Assembly: GCA_905183005.1 (NCBI GenBank)
Contig: CAJJDO010000022.1
Span: 301,151 to 365,150 of the forward strand
From: Paramecium pentaurelia
Taxonomy: Eukaryota > Ciliophora > Oligohymenophorea > Peniculida > Parameciidae
Length of the DNA stretch: 64,000 bases
Reading direction: 5' to 3'
Shown here: positions 34,365 to 46,541 of the stretch, in pieces
Layout: the number at the start of each line of letters is the position of its first letter
Numbering within the stretch: the first letter of the stretch is position 1
Made by a program: the position numbers and the translations under genes
Notes under the pieces: model-generated
The model's input: only the letters and a program-made list of their open reading frames with translations
Databases searched by the model: none
What the model was told of the DNA's origin: nothing

Positions 34365-34920
34365 ATGGATCCTGCTGAAAAGAGAATGAAAGACATTAAA
34401 GAAGCTTTCGATTAGTTTGATACAGATAATAAAGGCACTGTATCAACCAAGGAATTAGGTACTATTAATTATAAGTTATATTTTTTAGCTAATATTTTAA
34501 AATATTTGGGTTAAGATCCTACTGATGAAGAGTTAGACAATTATATGAAAGAATTGGATCCTGAATCTACAGGTACAATTGATTTCTTGTAAATGATGAA
34601 AATTTTAACAAAAGCAGTCAAAGATGATGATACTATTGATGAATTAATGGCAGTATATAAATACATTTAAATTTCATTAGTCATTTCGTGTATTTGATAT
34701 TGATAATACTGGTACTATATAAACAGCTGAAATGAGATATATATTAATAGAAATGGGAGAAAAGATGACTGCTTAAGATGTAAAGGATATTTTAAAGGAG
34801 ATGGATCCAGATGATAGTGGAATGTGTAAATATGTAGACTATGTTAAAAAAAAATATGAAGATTTATAAGTTGCAAAGGCTAAGGCTGCAAAACTAAAAG
34901 CCAAAAAAAAGAAGAAATGA
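34365..34920 (+). CDS. Calmodulin-like EF-hand protein with Lys-rich tail
   Basis: ATG 34365, TGA 34918-34920. Four EF-hand positions: loop 1 DTDNKGTVSTKE (canonical), loop 2 DPESTGTIDFLQ (position 12 is Gln, so weak), loop 3 DIDNTGTIQTAE (canonical) and loop 4 DPDDSGMCKYVD (Asp at 12). Two introns: 34459-34488 (30 nt) and 34651-34678 (28 nt). The 20-residue end is almost all Lys/Ala (KAKAAKLKAKKKKK), absent from calmodulin and centrin. A Ca2+ sensor, perhaps with two effective sites; partner unknown. Confidence 0.88.
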
Positions 34921-35033
34921 TTATTTTATTTTTTTATTTCTTTTTTATTATTTTTTTTATACAAATAGATATCTGTTATATATTTTGTATTTTTAGAAAA
35001 ATAAATTAAAAGTTATTTTTAATATATATATAT

Positions 35034-36100
35034 ATGATTTCCCCATAAAATTTATCAGACAAGGTAAGATAGTTTGAATATTGTTTTAGTATGAAGATCA
35101 ATACTCAAGATTGGAAAAAGCTGTAATGATTGATACTAAATTTTATAGATGATTGAGCTATTCAAATATGAGAACTTGTTAAATAATGAATATTTAGTAA
35201 GAAAATTTGAAACAGATATTACAAAACCAGATCATTATTTACTATAATATGTTGTAGTATAAAGGGAAAATTCAATAAAGAATCAATATGTGCAAAATGA
35301 ATAGAATGATAGAAAATAATATCATCTTATCTTAACAGCTGTATGATTATGATTTAATACATAAATATAGATACTGAAGAAGTATAATAATTAATTATGG
35401 AACTTTGATCATGGCCTATTGTTAATTAGACCCTATTTTCGTAGTGAAAGAAAGAGAATTTTAATAAAATCAGGTGCATCCAATATTAATAATATAAAGG
35501 AATCCCTTAGAAATAATAGATAGAATAGAGAATAATTATAATTTGAAGAAGAAATTTATTAAGCAGATAAAAGTTTAATTAAATTAACATTGACATGTTA
35601 AAGTGAATAATGTGCAGATGAGATATTCACATATTTGATGTCTAATAAATCTAAATTGCAAATTGATTCTGTTATGATGTTAAGTGTTGATTACTTGGAT
35701 GAATTTCATAAGTAAATAAATTTGAAGAAATGTACAATGATATAGAATAAGAAATCACATTAATATGATGATTATGAAGAAGATATTGATGGACGTGATA
35801 AAGGTTATCAAAATAGTAATAAAGGGAGAGGAAGATAAAATTATGGATAATAAGATGTTTAAGATAATGAAGATTATAAGAATTCAAGAGTTAAAGGAAG
35901 ATTTGATAGAAAAAATGGTAATAGATAAAATAATGTAATGATTTGATTTATAATATTAGCAATACTTTTAAAAAGGGGAAACATAATAGTAATATTAATT
36001 GGTTCCAAAAAGCATAGTCTAAAAAACACCCAAATAATATGTTAAATAAGATCCAATTGATTAAAATGATTTCCCAACTTTGGGTGCATTATAGAATTGA
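35034..36100 (+). CDS. Candidate La-related RNA-binding protein
   Basis: ATG 35034, TGA 36098-36100; four introns of 25-30 nt inferred (about 35079-35104, 35129-35154, 35340-35369, 35937-35961). The N-terminus has ELFKYENLLNNEYLVRKFE, resembling the helix of a La motif (YYF..ENL..D.YLR). The middle is charged and lacks a clear RRM. The C-terminal part is Asp/Gln/Arg/Gly-rich (GRDKGYQNSNKGRGRQ) and ends DQNDFPTLGALQN, a short FPTLG motif seen in several RNA-associated proteins. RNA binding is likely from composition; the La assignment is tentative. Confidence 0.5.
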
Positions 36101-36173
36101 GTAATATGAATAAATAAATAGATTTATTAATTGTTCAATTTATTTATTTTAATATACTTATATTAATATATTC

Positions 36174-36782
36174 TCATGCTCCAATAGCTAATTTAGATCT
36201 TGCAGCTTATTTTCTTGATTAACGAGCAACAACCTTATTATTAGCTTCTTTTTTAACATTTTCATCTCTTTCTGAAGCCCAAATTTCAATATGAGCATTT
36301 GATGATAAGAAAGCTTGAAAATATAAATAATTAAATTACGATTGATTCTTCCATGAGCTCTGTATGTTCTACGTCTACCCTTTTAAGCTCTATTAACTTA
36401 GACATGATTGATAATCAATTTTTCATTACTCAAATTTTTGACTTAAGCATTAGCTGCCAAATTTTATAAGAGAGATAATACCATTCTAACACTCTTTTCT
36501 GGCCATCTACCTAAAAATCAAATATTCAATTTAAATACCTTGAGATCTGCCGAATTCTTTAGCTTAACTTGTTCTTCCTACACCACCATTAAATCTTGTG
36601 AAAGGAACACATCTCTTATGTTAAAGAATGTCTTGCATATATTTAAGTGCTTAAGCAAGTGTTTATCCTTTAATTGCTCTAGCTACTTCATAAGTATTCT
36701 TAAAATGAGTTCTCAAATCACTTGCTTTGGCTTTAGCTGATTTTTTAGCAACAGCAGGTTCTCTTGCATATTATTTACCCAT
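36174..36782 (-). CDS. RPL17: 60S ribosomal protein L17 (uL22)
   Basis: ATG at 36782 (MGKQYAREPAVAKKSAKAKA). Matches RPL17: LRTHFKNTYEVARAIKGQTL, RCVPFTRFNGGVGRTSQAK, GRWPEKSVRMVLSLLQNLAA, LIINHVQVNRAQKGRRRTYR, AHGRINP, SNAHIEIWASERDENV. Two introns: about 36512-36539 (TAG) and 36314-36339 (26 nt ending AAG). The AAG junction restores RINPFLSS precisely, so this ribosomal gene is strong proof that AAG acceptors are used. Ends ARSKLAIGA, TGA 36174-36176. It lines the polypeptide exit tunnel. Confidence 0.96.
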
Positions 36783-36896
36783 TAAATTATATCCTTTTTA
36801 ATTTATTTGATTTTTTTTTCAAATTTTATTCGTAATAATACCAAATAAAAAAGAATAATGTTTTATTTTATATTGATTTAGATGTAGGCATTTATA

Positions 36897-38232
36897 TCAA
36901 TTATTTACTACTGCATATCTGACTCTATATCCTCCTCCAAATTGTTCAATATTAGTAGACTCAAATAATTCTTTTGGTTGACTTTTGAACAAGAATCCTA
37001 AATTCCTTTTTTATTAAGGAATTACATATTCATTGGAAGTGTAGAAGTTTTTATCTAAAATAAATAATATGCATTAACATACCTGTTAAAATTGCAAAGC
37101 TATTATTAGAAGCAGAGAATTTAAGAATCTTCTCATCTCTTGGAAGATCGATAGGTCTTGGTACATAGGTCTCATCATAACCTGATAAATAAATTCTATT
37201 CTAATCAGTTAAGAAGAGAGAAAGATTATATCCTAAATCGAAATCTACAACCTTTTCATTTGGTTAGAAATATTTCAAATTGACTGGAGTTGGAGAATAA
37301 TTTTCCTAATAAATAATGATTTGATTAATACTAAATCTGTAACAACATATTCTTATTATCTGACACCTAAAGAACCATAATAACTTCTTCCCCATCCTAC
37401 TACAATTCCTTCATCTTAAAATAATTATTAATTATAAGTACTTACTTAATAATGCCAAAGTTCCAGCAAAACATGACTTTATCTTTTAGATTGTATAACC
37501 AGATTTAGTTAATTATTCAAAAATAGGATTCAATTCAGGATATCTGAAATTCAAACTGCATCCATTACCAAGTTCTCCTCTTTTACCAGCTCCCCATACA
37601 TAGACTTAATTGTTTTCATTTACTGCAATTGAGTAGTTAATACCAGCACTTACAAATTTACCTTTTGGTGTTCCTACCAATTTCTATACAATTTATGGTT
37701 AAAGAAGATTATTAGTATAATTATCACCTAATCCATTAGGTTTGCATAATAATTAATCTAAAATTGAATTATTTGCACTTCCCCATGTATAAATATTTCC
37801 ATCAGCTGTAATATTATATATATTTATTACAAGCCAATGCTACTCCATGATTTGATCCTAATGCAACATCTATAACCTTTAATCCTTTATCTCTAAAGTA
37901 TTTAACAAGTTATGGTGTTTATTATTATTCAGTATTACCCAATCCCAATTGTCCATAATTATTGTTACCAAATGTATACAAATCACCATTATCTTATAAT
38001 TTATTTATATATCAATACCTGTTATCACAGCTGTAAAGTATTCACTTGGATATACTTTTTAAACATTTCCATTAAAAGCTTCAATTCTCCTTGGTCTTAA
38101 TTGATCACTTTATGAATCTTGATTGATTCCACATCCTAAACTGTGAACACCCCAAGTATACAAATTGCCTGCTCTATATAATGGACGAGTCCATAATGAT
38201 TTAAAAACACCACTATGTGTTAAGCAATTCAT
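36897..38232 (-). CDS. RCC1-repeat protein
   Basis: ATG at 38232 (MNCLTHSGVFKSLWTRPLYR). Repeats of the RCC1 beta-propeller are plain: GNLYTWGVHSLGCGIN, GDLYTFGNNNYGQLGLG, DGNIYTWGSANNSILD, NQVYVWGAGKRGELGNG, GIVVGWGRSYYGSLGV. Several 20-30 nt introns interrupt it. The N-terminus is basic/hydrophobic without acids for about 35 residues, so a mitochondrial address is possible. It ends YRVRYAVVNN, TGA 36897-36899. RCC1-like proteins act as Ran exchange factors or scaffolds; the subtype is not clear, so a GEF role is not claimed. Confidence 0.85.
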
Positions 38233-38393
38233 TAAAATATTTATTACAAGATCTAATTATTCACTATTATATATAAATATAAATATCAAATTTTGTTTGA
38301 TTAATAACAACATCACATCTATCTATATAATCAGTATAATAATAAATATTTTCAAGATATATTTATATATACATAATATGAATATTATTTATA

Positions 38394-38990
38394 TCAAGGT
38401 TTCATTTACAAAAGAAATTTATTTTTCCAACTAAAACTATCTAATTTGAATCCAGTTAAACCATATTTCCTCTTATACAATTAATACCAATAATTGTTCT
38501 CTATGAAGAGATCTCTAATATTAAAACAACTTAATTCCAAATTAATCATATCTCTTCGTTTCAAATAACTATATATCAAAATTGACATATCTCGATTTTC
38601 TACTATCCTCACTAAAACATTTTCTTTTTACTACTAAAATATTCTGTTTCTGATCAGATTTTCTAATTTATCTAATTATTATTCCTTAAAATAAATTTGC
38701 ATTCCTTATAGATCACTTTTACGAATAAAGTAATTTTATAATTAAGGTTATAATGTATTGCTTATATTTAAACTAAATTAATTAGGTTCTCCCTTTACAT
38801 CAGAGTAATAAAAAATCATCCAATTTGTCAATTGTAAAATCAATATTCGAATATCTCCAACTATCACTTTTAATTATTGGAAGTGTTCCTCATATTCTGC
38901 AAAATTAGGAAGAATAAATATTAATGTTTCCTTGACAATTTTGAGGTATGTGAAATATTCTTTATCATTTAGATTATTTATTTTTATCAT
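38394..38990 (-). CDS. F-box-like protein
   Basis: Intronless 199 codons, ATG 38990 to TGA 38394-38396. N-terminal MIKINNLNDKEYFTYLKIVK is helical. The C-terminal part VRIVENRDMSILIYSYLKRR, DMINLELSCFNIRDLFIE and NNYWYQLYKRKYGL fits an F-box (L.I..YL....L..L..C...R.L......W..LY.RKYG). An F-box would bind Skp1 in an SCF ubiquitin ligase; the box lies near the C-terminus, which is less usual. No substrate-binding repeat is visible. Confidence 0.65.
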
Positions 38991-39827
38991 TTAATTAAAA
39001 TAACAAATGAAAAACAAATATTTAAGATATTAAGAAGTCTTATTAACAAATTAGATAAAATATTTATAATAAGTATTATATCTATAATAGATAAAATCAT
39101 AAAATATTATAATCTAAATATAATTTAATCTAATATGATAGACAATATAAATAAATTATTCAATTAAAGAAAAAGATATTATTAGATATTATTACAACTA
39201 TTATTATACTTAATTTTAATTTTATTTGAAACAATTATAGAATGAAAACAAAAGTTTAATAATAACTAAGGACATAATTTAATATCATAAATATGATATG
39301 AAAGCAATAAAAAGAACAAGAAAATTAATTGGCACATATGCAGAATTATTTTTATATATATATATAAAGATAAGATTAAGAATATTATTAATTTAATTAA
39401 TTAATTAATATATAGATCAATATTACTACAAAAATTATTAAATTAAAAAAAAGGTCGATACATTTTTAAAAGTAACCAAAAAGATTAATTAATATAAATA
39501 AGAAATATTAATAAAGGAAGTGAAGAAAAAAAACAAGAAATAATAAAATCGTTAAGATTAATAATGTAATAAAAAAAGATTAATCTATTTAATTATGAAT
39601 CTACAAAAGAATGAGAAAATTAATTTAATTTGATATTAAAATAACAAGAATAAATTAAACATCAAGAGATTGTATAATTTTTAATATAATACTTAAGTAT
39701 TTACAAAAGAAATCACAAAATTATTAGAAATCTTTATATGAAGATCAAAACACTATTAATAAATGTTAATGATATCTTTATATTCTCACCTTAATTATTT
39801 ATAATTTAATTCAATTAAGAATTAAAA
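38991..39827. other. Long intergenic region, start of a duplicated block
   Basis: AT-rich, with a TTAATTAATTAATTAA run near 39387-39405 and TATATA runs. No coding frame seen. From 39240 the sequence is repeated exactly at 40350 (see the repeat entry). Confidence 0.55.
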
Positions 39828-40348
39828 ATGAGTTAATCCTAAAATTCACAAATATCTTTATCTCCCCAGAAAAAACAGCAATAATATTTTCCAGCCATTT
39901 ATTTAAAAACCACAGAATCCCCTTAAAAAGGATCAATCACAAATTCTAATTATCTTTTTTCATAACACTTATAGAATAAAGTCAATAACAGAAAGGTGAA
40001 AAGAAACAAAGAATTATAGCTAGATAAGGCTTATTCAATTAGAAAGTACCTTCAAGTAAATTCTACGATACAAGGAGATTCAAATATGTCCCATTCGAAG
40101 ATTTCACAGAATATTTCTTTAACTGAATAGAAAGATACAAACATAGAAACAAAATATTCTTTATCCCCTTTGAAGCAACTATGCAAAATCGAAGAGACTT
40201 TGAGTGTAAAAAGTATTAAAGTTTATAATAATTTTTAGAACTTTTAGATATTAATTATACTTAACCAGACATTAATAGAAAATATTAATCTTAAGGTTCA
40301 ATCCATAATTAATGTATACTTGAATTAGACTAAGAACTAGAAGAAGGT
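39240..40348. repeat. Exact 1109-bp direct duplication, copy 1 (assembly overlap)
   Basis: 39240-40348 and 40350-41458 read identically, separated by a single N at 40349. The duplication begins and ends exactly at the N, as expected when two overlapping contigs are joined without merging. The gene copy here (39828-40348) is therefore artefactually truncated. Confidence 0.92.
39828..40348 (+). pseudogene. Truncated duplicate of the 40938 gene (assembly artefact)
   Basis: Same ATG and frame as the intact gene at 40938-42085 but cut by the N at 40349. Not a biological pseudogene. Confidence 0.9.
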
Positions 40349-40349
40349 N

Positions 40350-41458
40350 GAATGAAAACAAAAGTTTAATAATAACTAAGGACATAATTTAATATCATAA
40401 ATATGATATGAAAGCAATAAAAAGAACAAGAAAATTAATTGGCACATATGCAGAATTATTTTTATATATATATATAAAGATAAGATTAAGAATATTATTA
40501 ATTTAATTAATTAATTAATATATAGATCAATATTACTACAAAAATTATTAAATTAAAAAAAAGGTCGATACATTTTTAAAAGTAACCAAAAAGATTAATT
40601 AATATAAATAAGAAATATTAATAAAGGAAGTGAAGAAAAAAAACAAGAAATAATAAAATCGTTAAGATTAATAATGTAATAAAAAAAGATTAATCTATTT
40701 AATTATGAATCTACAAAAGAATGAGAAAATTAATTTAATTTGATATTAAAATAACAAGAATAAATTAAACATCAAGAGATTGTATAATTTTTAATATAAT
40801 ACTTAAGTATTTACAAAAGAAATCACAAAATTATTAGAAATCTTTATATGAAGATCAAAACACTATTAATAAATGTTAATGATATCTTTATATTCTCACC
40901 TTAATTATTTATAATTTAATTCAATTAAGAATTAAAAATGAGTTAATCCTAAAATTCACAAATATCTTTATCTCCCCAGAAAAAACAGCAATAATATTTT
41001 CCAGCCATTTATTTAAAAACCACAGAATCCCCTTAAAAAGGATCAATCACAAATTCTAATTATCTTTTTTCATAACACTTATAGAATAAAGTCAATAACA
41101 GAAAGGTGAAAAGAAACAAAGAATTATAGCTAGATAAGGCTTATTCAATTAGAAAGTACCTTCAAGTAAATTCTACGATACAAGGAGATTCAAATATGTC
41201 CCATTCGAAGATTTCACAGAATATTTCTTTAACTGAATAGAAAGATACAAACATAGAAACAAAATATTCTTTATCCCCTTTGAAGCAACTATGCAAAATC
41301 GAAGAGACTTTGAGTGTAAAAAGTATTAAAGTTTATAATAATTTTTAGAACTTTTAGATATTAATTATACTTAACCAGACATTAATAGAAAATATTAATC
41401 TTAAGGTTCAATCCATAATTAATGTATACTTGAATTAGACTAAGAACTAGAAGAAGGT
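40350..41458. repeat. Exact 1109-bp direct duplication, copy 2
   Basis: Second copy of 39240-40348, offset 1110. This copy continues into unique sequence (GATCAAAAGAATTC), so it carries the complete gene. Confidence 0.92.
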
Positions 41459-42085
41459 GATCAAAAGAATTCATTAAAAGTTAAAGATTAATTATTAATC
41501 TCTCCAATTTCATAGACTAATTTTAAAGAAATTTCAGAAAATACCTAATCTAAATCTCAATCTCCAAATAAAAATAATGTAAATGAAATCATAATATTTT
41601 AGATTGTTTTGAAATTAAATCAATAAAATAAAGAATATAAAAAGTATGCTTCTTAAATGATTCGTATGATTAGAAATACTTAATAGATCTTAATAAAGGA
41701 TTTTGATTAAGATTAATTGGAATTTGATAGGGAATTAAAATTGAAAAAAATTCAAAGATAAAGAGAAAGAAAAGAAGCCTTATATACAGCATAAGATGGA
41801 ACAAAGAATAGATAATTAAAATCGATGTTAATGGCATTGAAAGGATCATAAGATAAAATGATATCTGAATGCCCATTATTCTTAAATATAGGAAAGAAAC
41901 TTAACTCATAGAACAGTTAATCAACTATTCTAAGTAGAAAATTATCCCATTAAAAAAATTATCAGCAAATCCCATTTGATAAATAATTTGATGACAAAAA
42001 TTTTCGTAAACATTCAGTAAAGTCAGAAATATGCAGTTTAGAAACCTCTTTAGAATTACCACTATAAATATAAAAACTCATGTGA
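40938..42085 (+). CDS. Q-rich charged protein, unknown
   Basis: ATG 40938 reads MSQSQNSQISLSPQKKQQQ. Two introns: about 41324-41349 (26 nt, TAG) and 41579-41602 (24 nt, TAG). Ser/Gln/Asn-rich N-terminal half; the C-terminal half is helical (KEYKKYASQMIRMIRNTQQ, LEFDRELKLKKIQRQRERKE). Ends LELPLQIQKLM, TGA 42083-42085. No domain known. Possible phosphoprotein or scaffold. Confidence 0.7.
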
Positions 42086-42172
42086 TATTTATTTTGTATA
42101 TTTTATTTGTAATGTAATGCAAAAATCACTTGCATCACTTATTTTTATAGAAATAATAATAATATTATATTA

Positions 42173-42933
42173 ATGTCAGGAGAGTTACCAAAAATTGGTA
42201 ATAAGAGTTTGTTTACCACTTATGTTGAAAAAAAGAATGCAGAAGAAGAAGCTATGAAAATAAAAAATAGAATTGATTAAATTAGATAAGAACGAGAGAA
42301 AATACTAAAAAAAATATAGTCAGAAGATTAAAAGGCTGAACAAATTTATAGACATAGATTAGAATTACAGATAAAAGTATGAAATTTTAAAATTCAATAT
42401 TTTAGAAAGAAGAGAAAATAAGATAAAAAGTAGAGGCTCCTTCACCTTTCTCATTGAGTGTCTCAAGAGCTTAAAGAGAGACATTGAAAAAAATAAAGTC
42501 TGAAATGTTAATAAGGAAAAAAACTGAAGTGAAAGAATTCAGGGATTGGCATAAACATGATCTTAAGGAAACAAAATTATAGAGAAGCATGGATCAGGAG
42601 ACATTTAGGAATAAAGTTATTTAAGGTAAATGGGAGGAAAAGCAATCTAACTTAAATACATTAAATTAATTGAAAGATAGAAGAGATAAGATTAGATATG
42701 ATGTAGAATTAGAAAAAGATAAAGTTATCAAAGAGAAAATTGATTAAGATTAAAAAATAAGAGAGTTAGAATAAATTGAATAACAAGAATTATCCTATTT
42801 ACAGTAGACAATATAGAGAGAGAATTAAACTAAGGAAAAAGTTAATTTAGCTTAAAGTCTTCCTCCAAAAGAATTTGAGGCTAAATTTGTAAGTGGATCA
42901 GCAAAAAGTAAATAGCAATAGGAAAGTTCTTGA
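42173..42933 (+). CDS. Charged coiled-coil protein
   Basis: ATG 42173 (MSGELPKIGNKSLFTTYVEK). One 29-nt intron (about 42377-42405) after LELQIK. Nearly all helix: MKIKNRIDQIRQEREKILKK, KSEMLIRKKTEVKEFRDWH, LNQLKDRRDKIRYDVELEK. Ends KSKQQQESS, TGA 42931-42933. A cytoskeletal or ciliary structural protein is likely; family not recognised. Confidence 0.75.
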
Positions 42934-43108
42934 TGATTATCATTTTAATTATAAATGAATTTATTCTTTATTAATTAAAATCTAATTGATTATAATATTT
43001 TTGTAACTTATTTCAACAAGACAATAAGATATACATAAAATTATCAGGAAATTATTTAATTGTATATAACTGATTAATATATGTATTTATAATAAATTAA
43101 ATTATAAT

Positions 43109-45010
43109 TCAATAAGAAATCTAATATTATAATTCATTCCATTTATATCCATCAAAACATAATAGGGATCTATTATTTTCATCAATTTGATTACCTTCAA
43201 CCTCTATGTTTTATAATACATATAGTTTATGATCATGGATAATCACCTAATTATAAAATAAATGTATTTACTTAGTTGTTCCAAAATCCTTCAGGATATA
43301 ATAAAGGTCTAACATTTACTTAATGAATTGTATGCTTATCTTAGCCTACGTTTAAGAGGAATGAGAATGAGACTCCTTTATCATCTTCTTCATAACCACC
43401 AAAGACGTATATGTTAGTTTAATTAATTTGGACACAAGCAGAAGTTAAAAAGGTAGTTAAAAATTTGGAAGATTCCAATGAATCAATTTTTGGATTAATA
43501 TGTTCCCATTTGTTTGTAAAAGTATCATACCTTTCAATAATAAATAGGATCTATCCATTTTCATCATTTCCACCAAACTTATAAATATATCTGTCATTGA
43601 AAGTACAACAACCTGGTTAATTAGCAGGTTTATAACAAGGAGAACATAATTCCATTTTTTATGTCTGAATATTGTACTTTTCCATACTTGAAGTAATCTT
43701 ACTATGATCTAAATAGCCACACAAAAAATATATGGCTTGATTACAATAGACCATTGAATGAGAGGATCTGGGATATGTTAATCTTCCAATTTACTATATC
43801 TGACCATCTTATGTATATTTTCTAATAATTGATTCTTTGATATTATCTTTCTAATCAGTCAATCCTCCAGAAATATAGACATCACCATTAGGAGTAACTA
43901 TTGATTTATGAAATGCTGGAACTTAATAATCAATTTAAAGAGTCAACCATTGTTTTGTTTATAAATCTGCGATCTTCATTATTTTTGATCTATTTATCAT
44001 AAAATGTAAGAATTTTAATTGGCCTTGGAAATAGTTAGGTCTTACAATAGAAAATTCATGATTTGTCATAGTTCCTTATAAAGGATCATCAATATCTCCA
44101 ACATTACTCATTTATTGTTTGCTTTGTTTTTATAAAAAATGAATATTTTCATTTTAAGCATTATTCATTTAAGGACCATTATGACCTTGTATACTATAAT
44201 TAATGCTTTAATCTTTGTTTTTAGATAAAACAGAAACATTATCCCCTGAATCTTCAATATCATTTGTATGAATAATAACAATTTTACTTAATTCATTTTT
44301 AAGATTAAATAATTTATGTTCATCAATATGAACATTTATAGGATCTAATAAATAAATTATATTATTACCTAATTCTTTAGATTTAATTGATTTCTTTAAA
44401 TCAGATTTATAACGATCAAGTAAAGATTTAACATCTAATCTACATGCTTTATGAAAATATAAGAAAGGATCAGAACTAGTCAGAAGACTATTTCTTAAAA
44501 TTTCTAATTATTCAATAACAGTTTCTATTTTTTAAAATATACCTCCTATGTTTCTAACCTGGATATATAATTTATAATTTAACTTTTAATTGATTTTCTT
44601 TAACTTTGGTTTCGAGTAGATTTTCTTATTATTTAAAAAAGATTGTTATAATTTCAAACATTTATTCTTTGGCTTCATTCATTCTGGATATTTCATGATT
44701 AAGTATCTCATCAGGATTAAAAATCTACTGAATGTCACATTACTCATATTCCTTAAATGAAATATTATTTTATTACTTTTCTCAATTATTCAATTGCTTT
44801 TGCAATTTTTCTTTCACAATTAGTTCTTGTATTAAGAATACTTTAGATTGCAGGTTGTGTTTTAGCTTAAATATGATATTAGTAATGTTCTTAGATGCAC
44901 TCTGGACATAGAGGTCTTAGACAGTCAATACAGGCACAATAATTAGTTATTTGTGCTCTATGTTCTGAATTGGAACATTATTAATTGTAAAGAGTTTAGT
45001 TAGCTGACAT
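43109..45010 (-). CDS. B-box zinc finger, coiled-coil, kelch-repeat protein
   Basis: ATG at 45010 (MSANQTLYNQQCSNSEHR). A B-box-like zinc site: CSNSEHRAQITNYCACIDC, then LCPECIQEHYQYH. A coiled-coil region follows (TNCERKIAKAIEQLRKVI), with short introns. The second half has kelch blades: CCTFNDRYIYKFGGNDENG, VQINQTNIYVFGGYEEDDKG, with intervening W and aromatic signals (YDTFTNKWEHI), ending FDGYKWNELQYQISY, TGA 43109-43111. B-box plus kelch resembles TRIM-like/ciliate kelch proteins; no RING is present, so ligase activity is not implied. Confidence 0.8.
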
Positions 45011-45059
45011 CTGTTATTTATTTAAATTTATGATATATTTTATTTTATATATATAGAAT

Positions 45060-45540
45060 TCATAAATCAGATTAAGACTCTAATTTGTAAGTCTCTTAGG
45101 ATATCTTTTTAATACATTAAGTATCTTCATTAATAATGGTTCTTTTTCTTCTAGGTATTACTTATCTCCCATGTTACATAGTCCAATGTTTGAGTAAATC
45201 TTATGTTCTTTTCACTCTGCTTTAACACTTTAAACATACAAAAGCCCCATTCTAAAATATTCCATATTCTGAATATTTATCCCCTTTATTTTCAATGGTT
45301 GTTTAAGGTTTAGTAGTTTTAATTGGTTTTTCTTTAGATTTATGTTATTCTTATTTTAGATTACAATCGATCTATTTTTCCATATTTTACTATTCTAATT
45401 TAAGATTTTATAATAGATTGATTTCCTATTATTTGTAAAGAAATAGATTTTTCTTCTTATTATCGAATCTTAAGAAATGCAGCTAATACTTTAGCAATAT
45501 ATTCCTCTTCTGAATTTGATGATTATCTAATATTAAACAT
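45060..45540 (-). CDS. Single C2H2 zinc finger protein
   Basis: ATG at 45540 (MFNIRQSSNSEEEYIAKVLA). A 19-nt intron is inferred near 45381-45399. One finger: FVCLKCQSRVKRTQDLLK then HWTMQH, spacing C-x2-C-x12-H-x4-H. Flanks are basic (PRRKRTIINED; EKPIKTTKPQTT). Ends LESQSDL, TGA 45060-45062. A single finger with basic flanks may bind RNA, DNA or protein; function unknown. Confidence 0.65.
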
Positions 45541-45695
45541 TAATAATTTGTGTTTTATTTAATTCTAAGAATTTAACCATTAAAGTCCTTAATTTATTTT
45601 ACATTTTTGTATTTAAGATTTTTTCAGTTGAATAAAACTAAAGTCCTTAATGTAAAGACATATTAATATTTATTATTAATTATAATAATTGTAAA

Positions 45696-46414
45696 ATGTA
45701 ATACCAATAACATATCTAGAACAATTTCTAATCAATCATAGAATTATATTACCATTAAGCTAAATTGAGTGGTGAAAATAGATTGAGAGAGATCAAGGCT
45801 TCAACTGGTATTTAAGCTTGGCATAAAATGCATAAATTAAGAGTTAAATATAAAAAAATCAGATATGTATTAAATTGATTAAATAGTCAACTGTTATTAT
45901 ACAAAAGTTTGCTCGTGGATATATAGCTAGAATGCTAATGAAAAGAAATAATGATTCTAGATACAATGAAAGAAATATTAAATATTTCAGTTATCATGCA
46001 ACTTAGATCTAAAGACATTTTAGAGGATATCATTATAGAAAATATTATATCAATTGGTCAACCAGAAAAGCATACTTGGAATTTTTAAAAACTAAAAATT
46101 AAGACTTTTTGGAAGAATTAAAGAAAGTGGAAGTTGATGAAAATTAATAATTGAAAGTAAGACATGAACAATTGGCAAGAACTGAATTTGAATCACTTGC
46201 CAAAAATTTACATCATCTATCCTCTACATAAACTATTGCTGGTGTATACAATAGACCATTTGGAAATAAAGACATAGTTTTTGATATGGATGTAGAAAGC
46301 CATCTTAAGGTTGTTTTCCATAGTAATTATGAATGGGAAAAAAAGAAATAAATGTCAAGATATACAAAAAACAATAAATTGAATTACTCTAATAAATTAA
46401 AACCATTGAAGTGA
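45696..46414 (+). CDS. SPATA17: SPATA17-like IQ-motif ciliary protein
   Basis: ATG 45696 (MQYQQHIQNNFQSIIELYYH). A 20-nt intron near 45869-45888. IQ-like calmodulin-binding helices: STVIIQKFARGYIARMLM and YHATQIQRHFRGYHYRKYY. The hallmark is HHLSSTQTIAGVYNRPFG, matching SPATA17 HYLLSTKQIPGIYNSPF. Ends NYSNKLKPLK, TGA 46412-46414. SPATA17 is an axonemal protein linked to the central apparatus. Length (about 230 residues) is shorter than the vertebrate protein (about 360). Confidence 0.85.
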
Positions 46415-46541
46415 TATCTTAAACAATTATTCTCTCAGTCAAGTTTATCAATTAGTTATATTTCATTGAAATCTTTATTCAATTTATCATATTGTTTATT
46501 TCTACCTGATTATGTCTACCTAATACTTCGATCCTTCTAAT

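Noticed and set aside
39380..39410. TTAATTAA/TATATA runs as a replication origin or telomere
   Set aside because: No ciliate telomere repeat (CCCCAA or CCCAAA type) is present; such A/T runs are common throughout the window.
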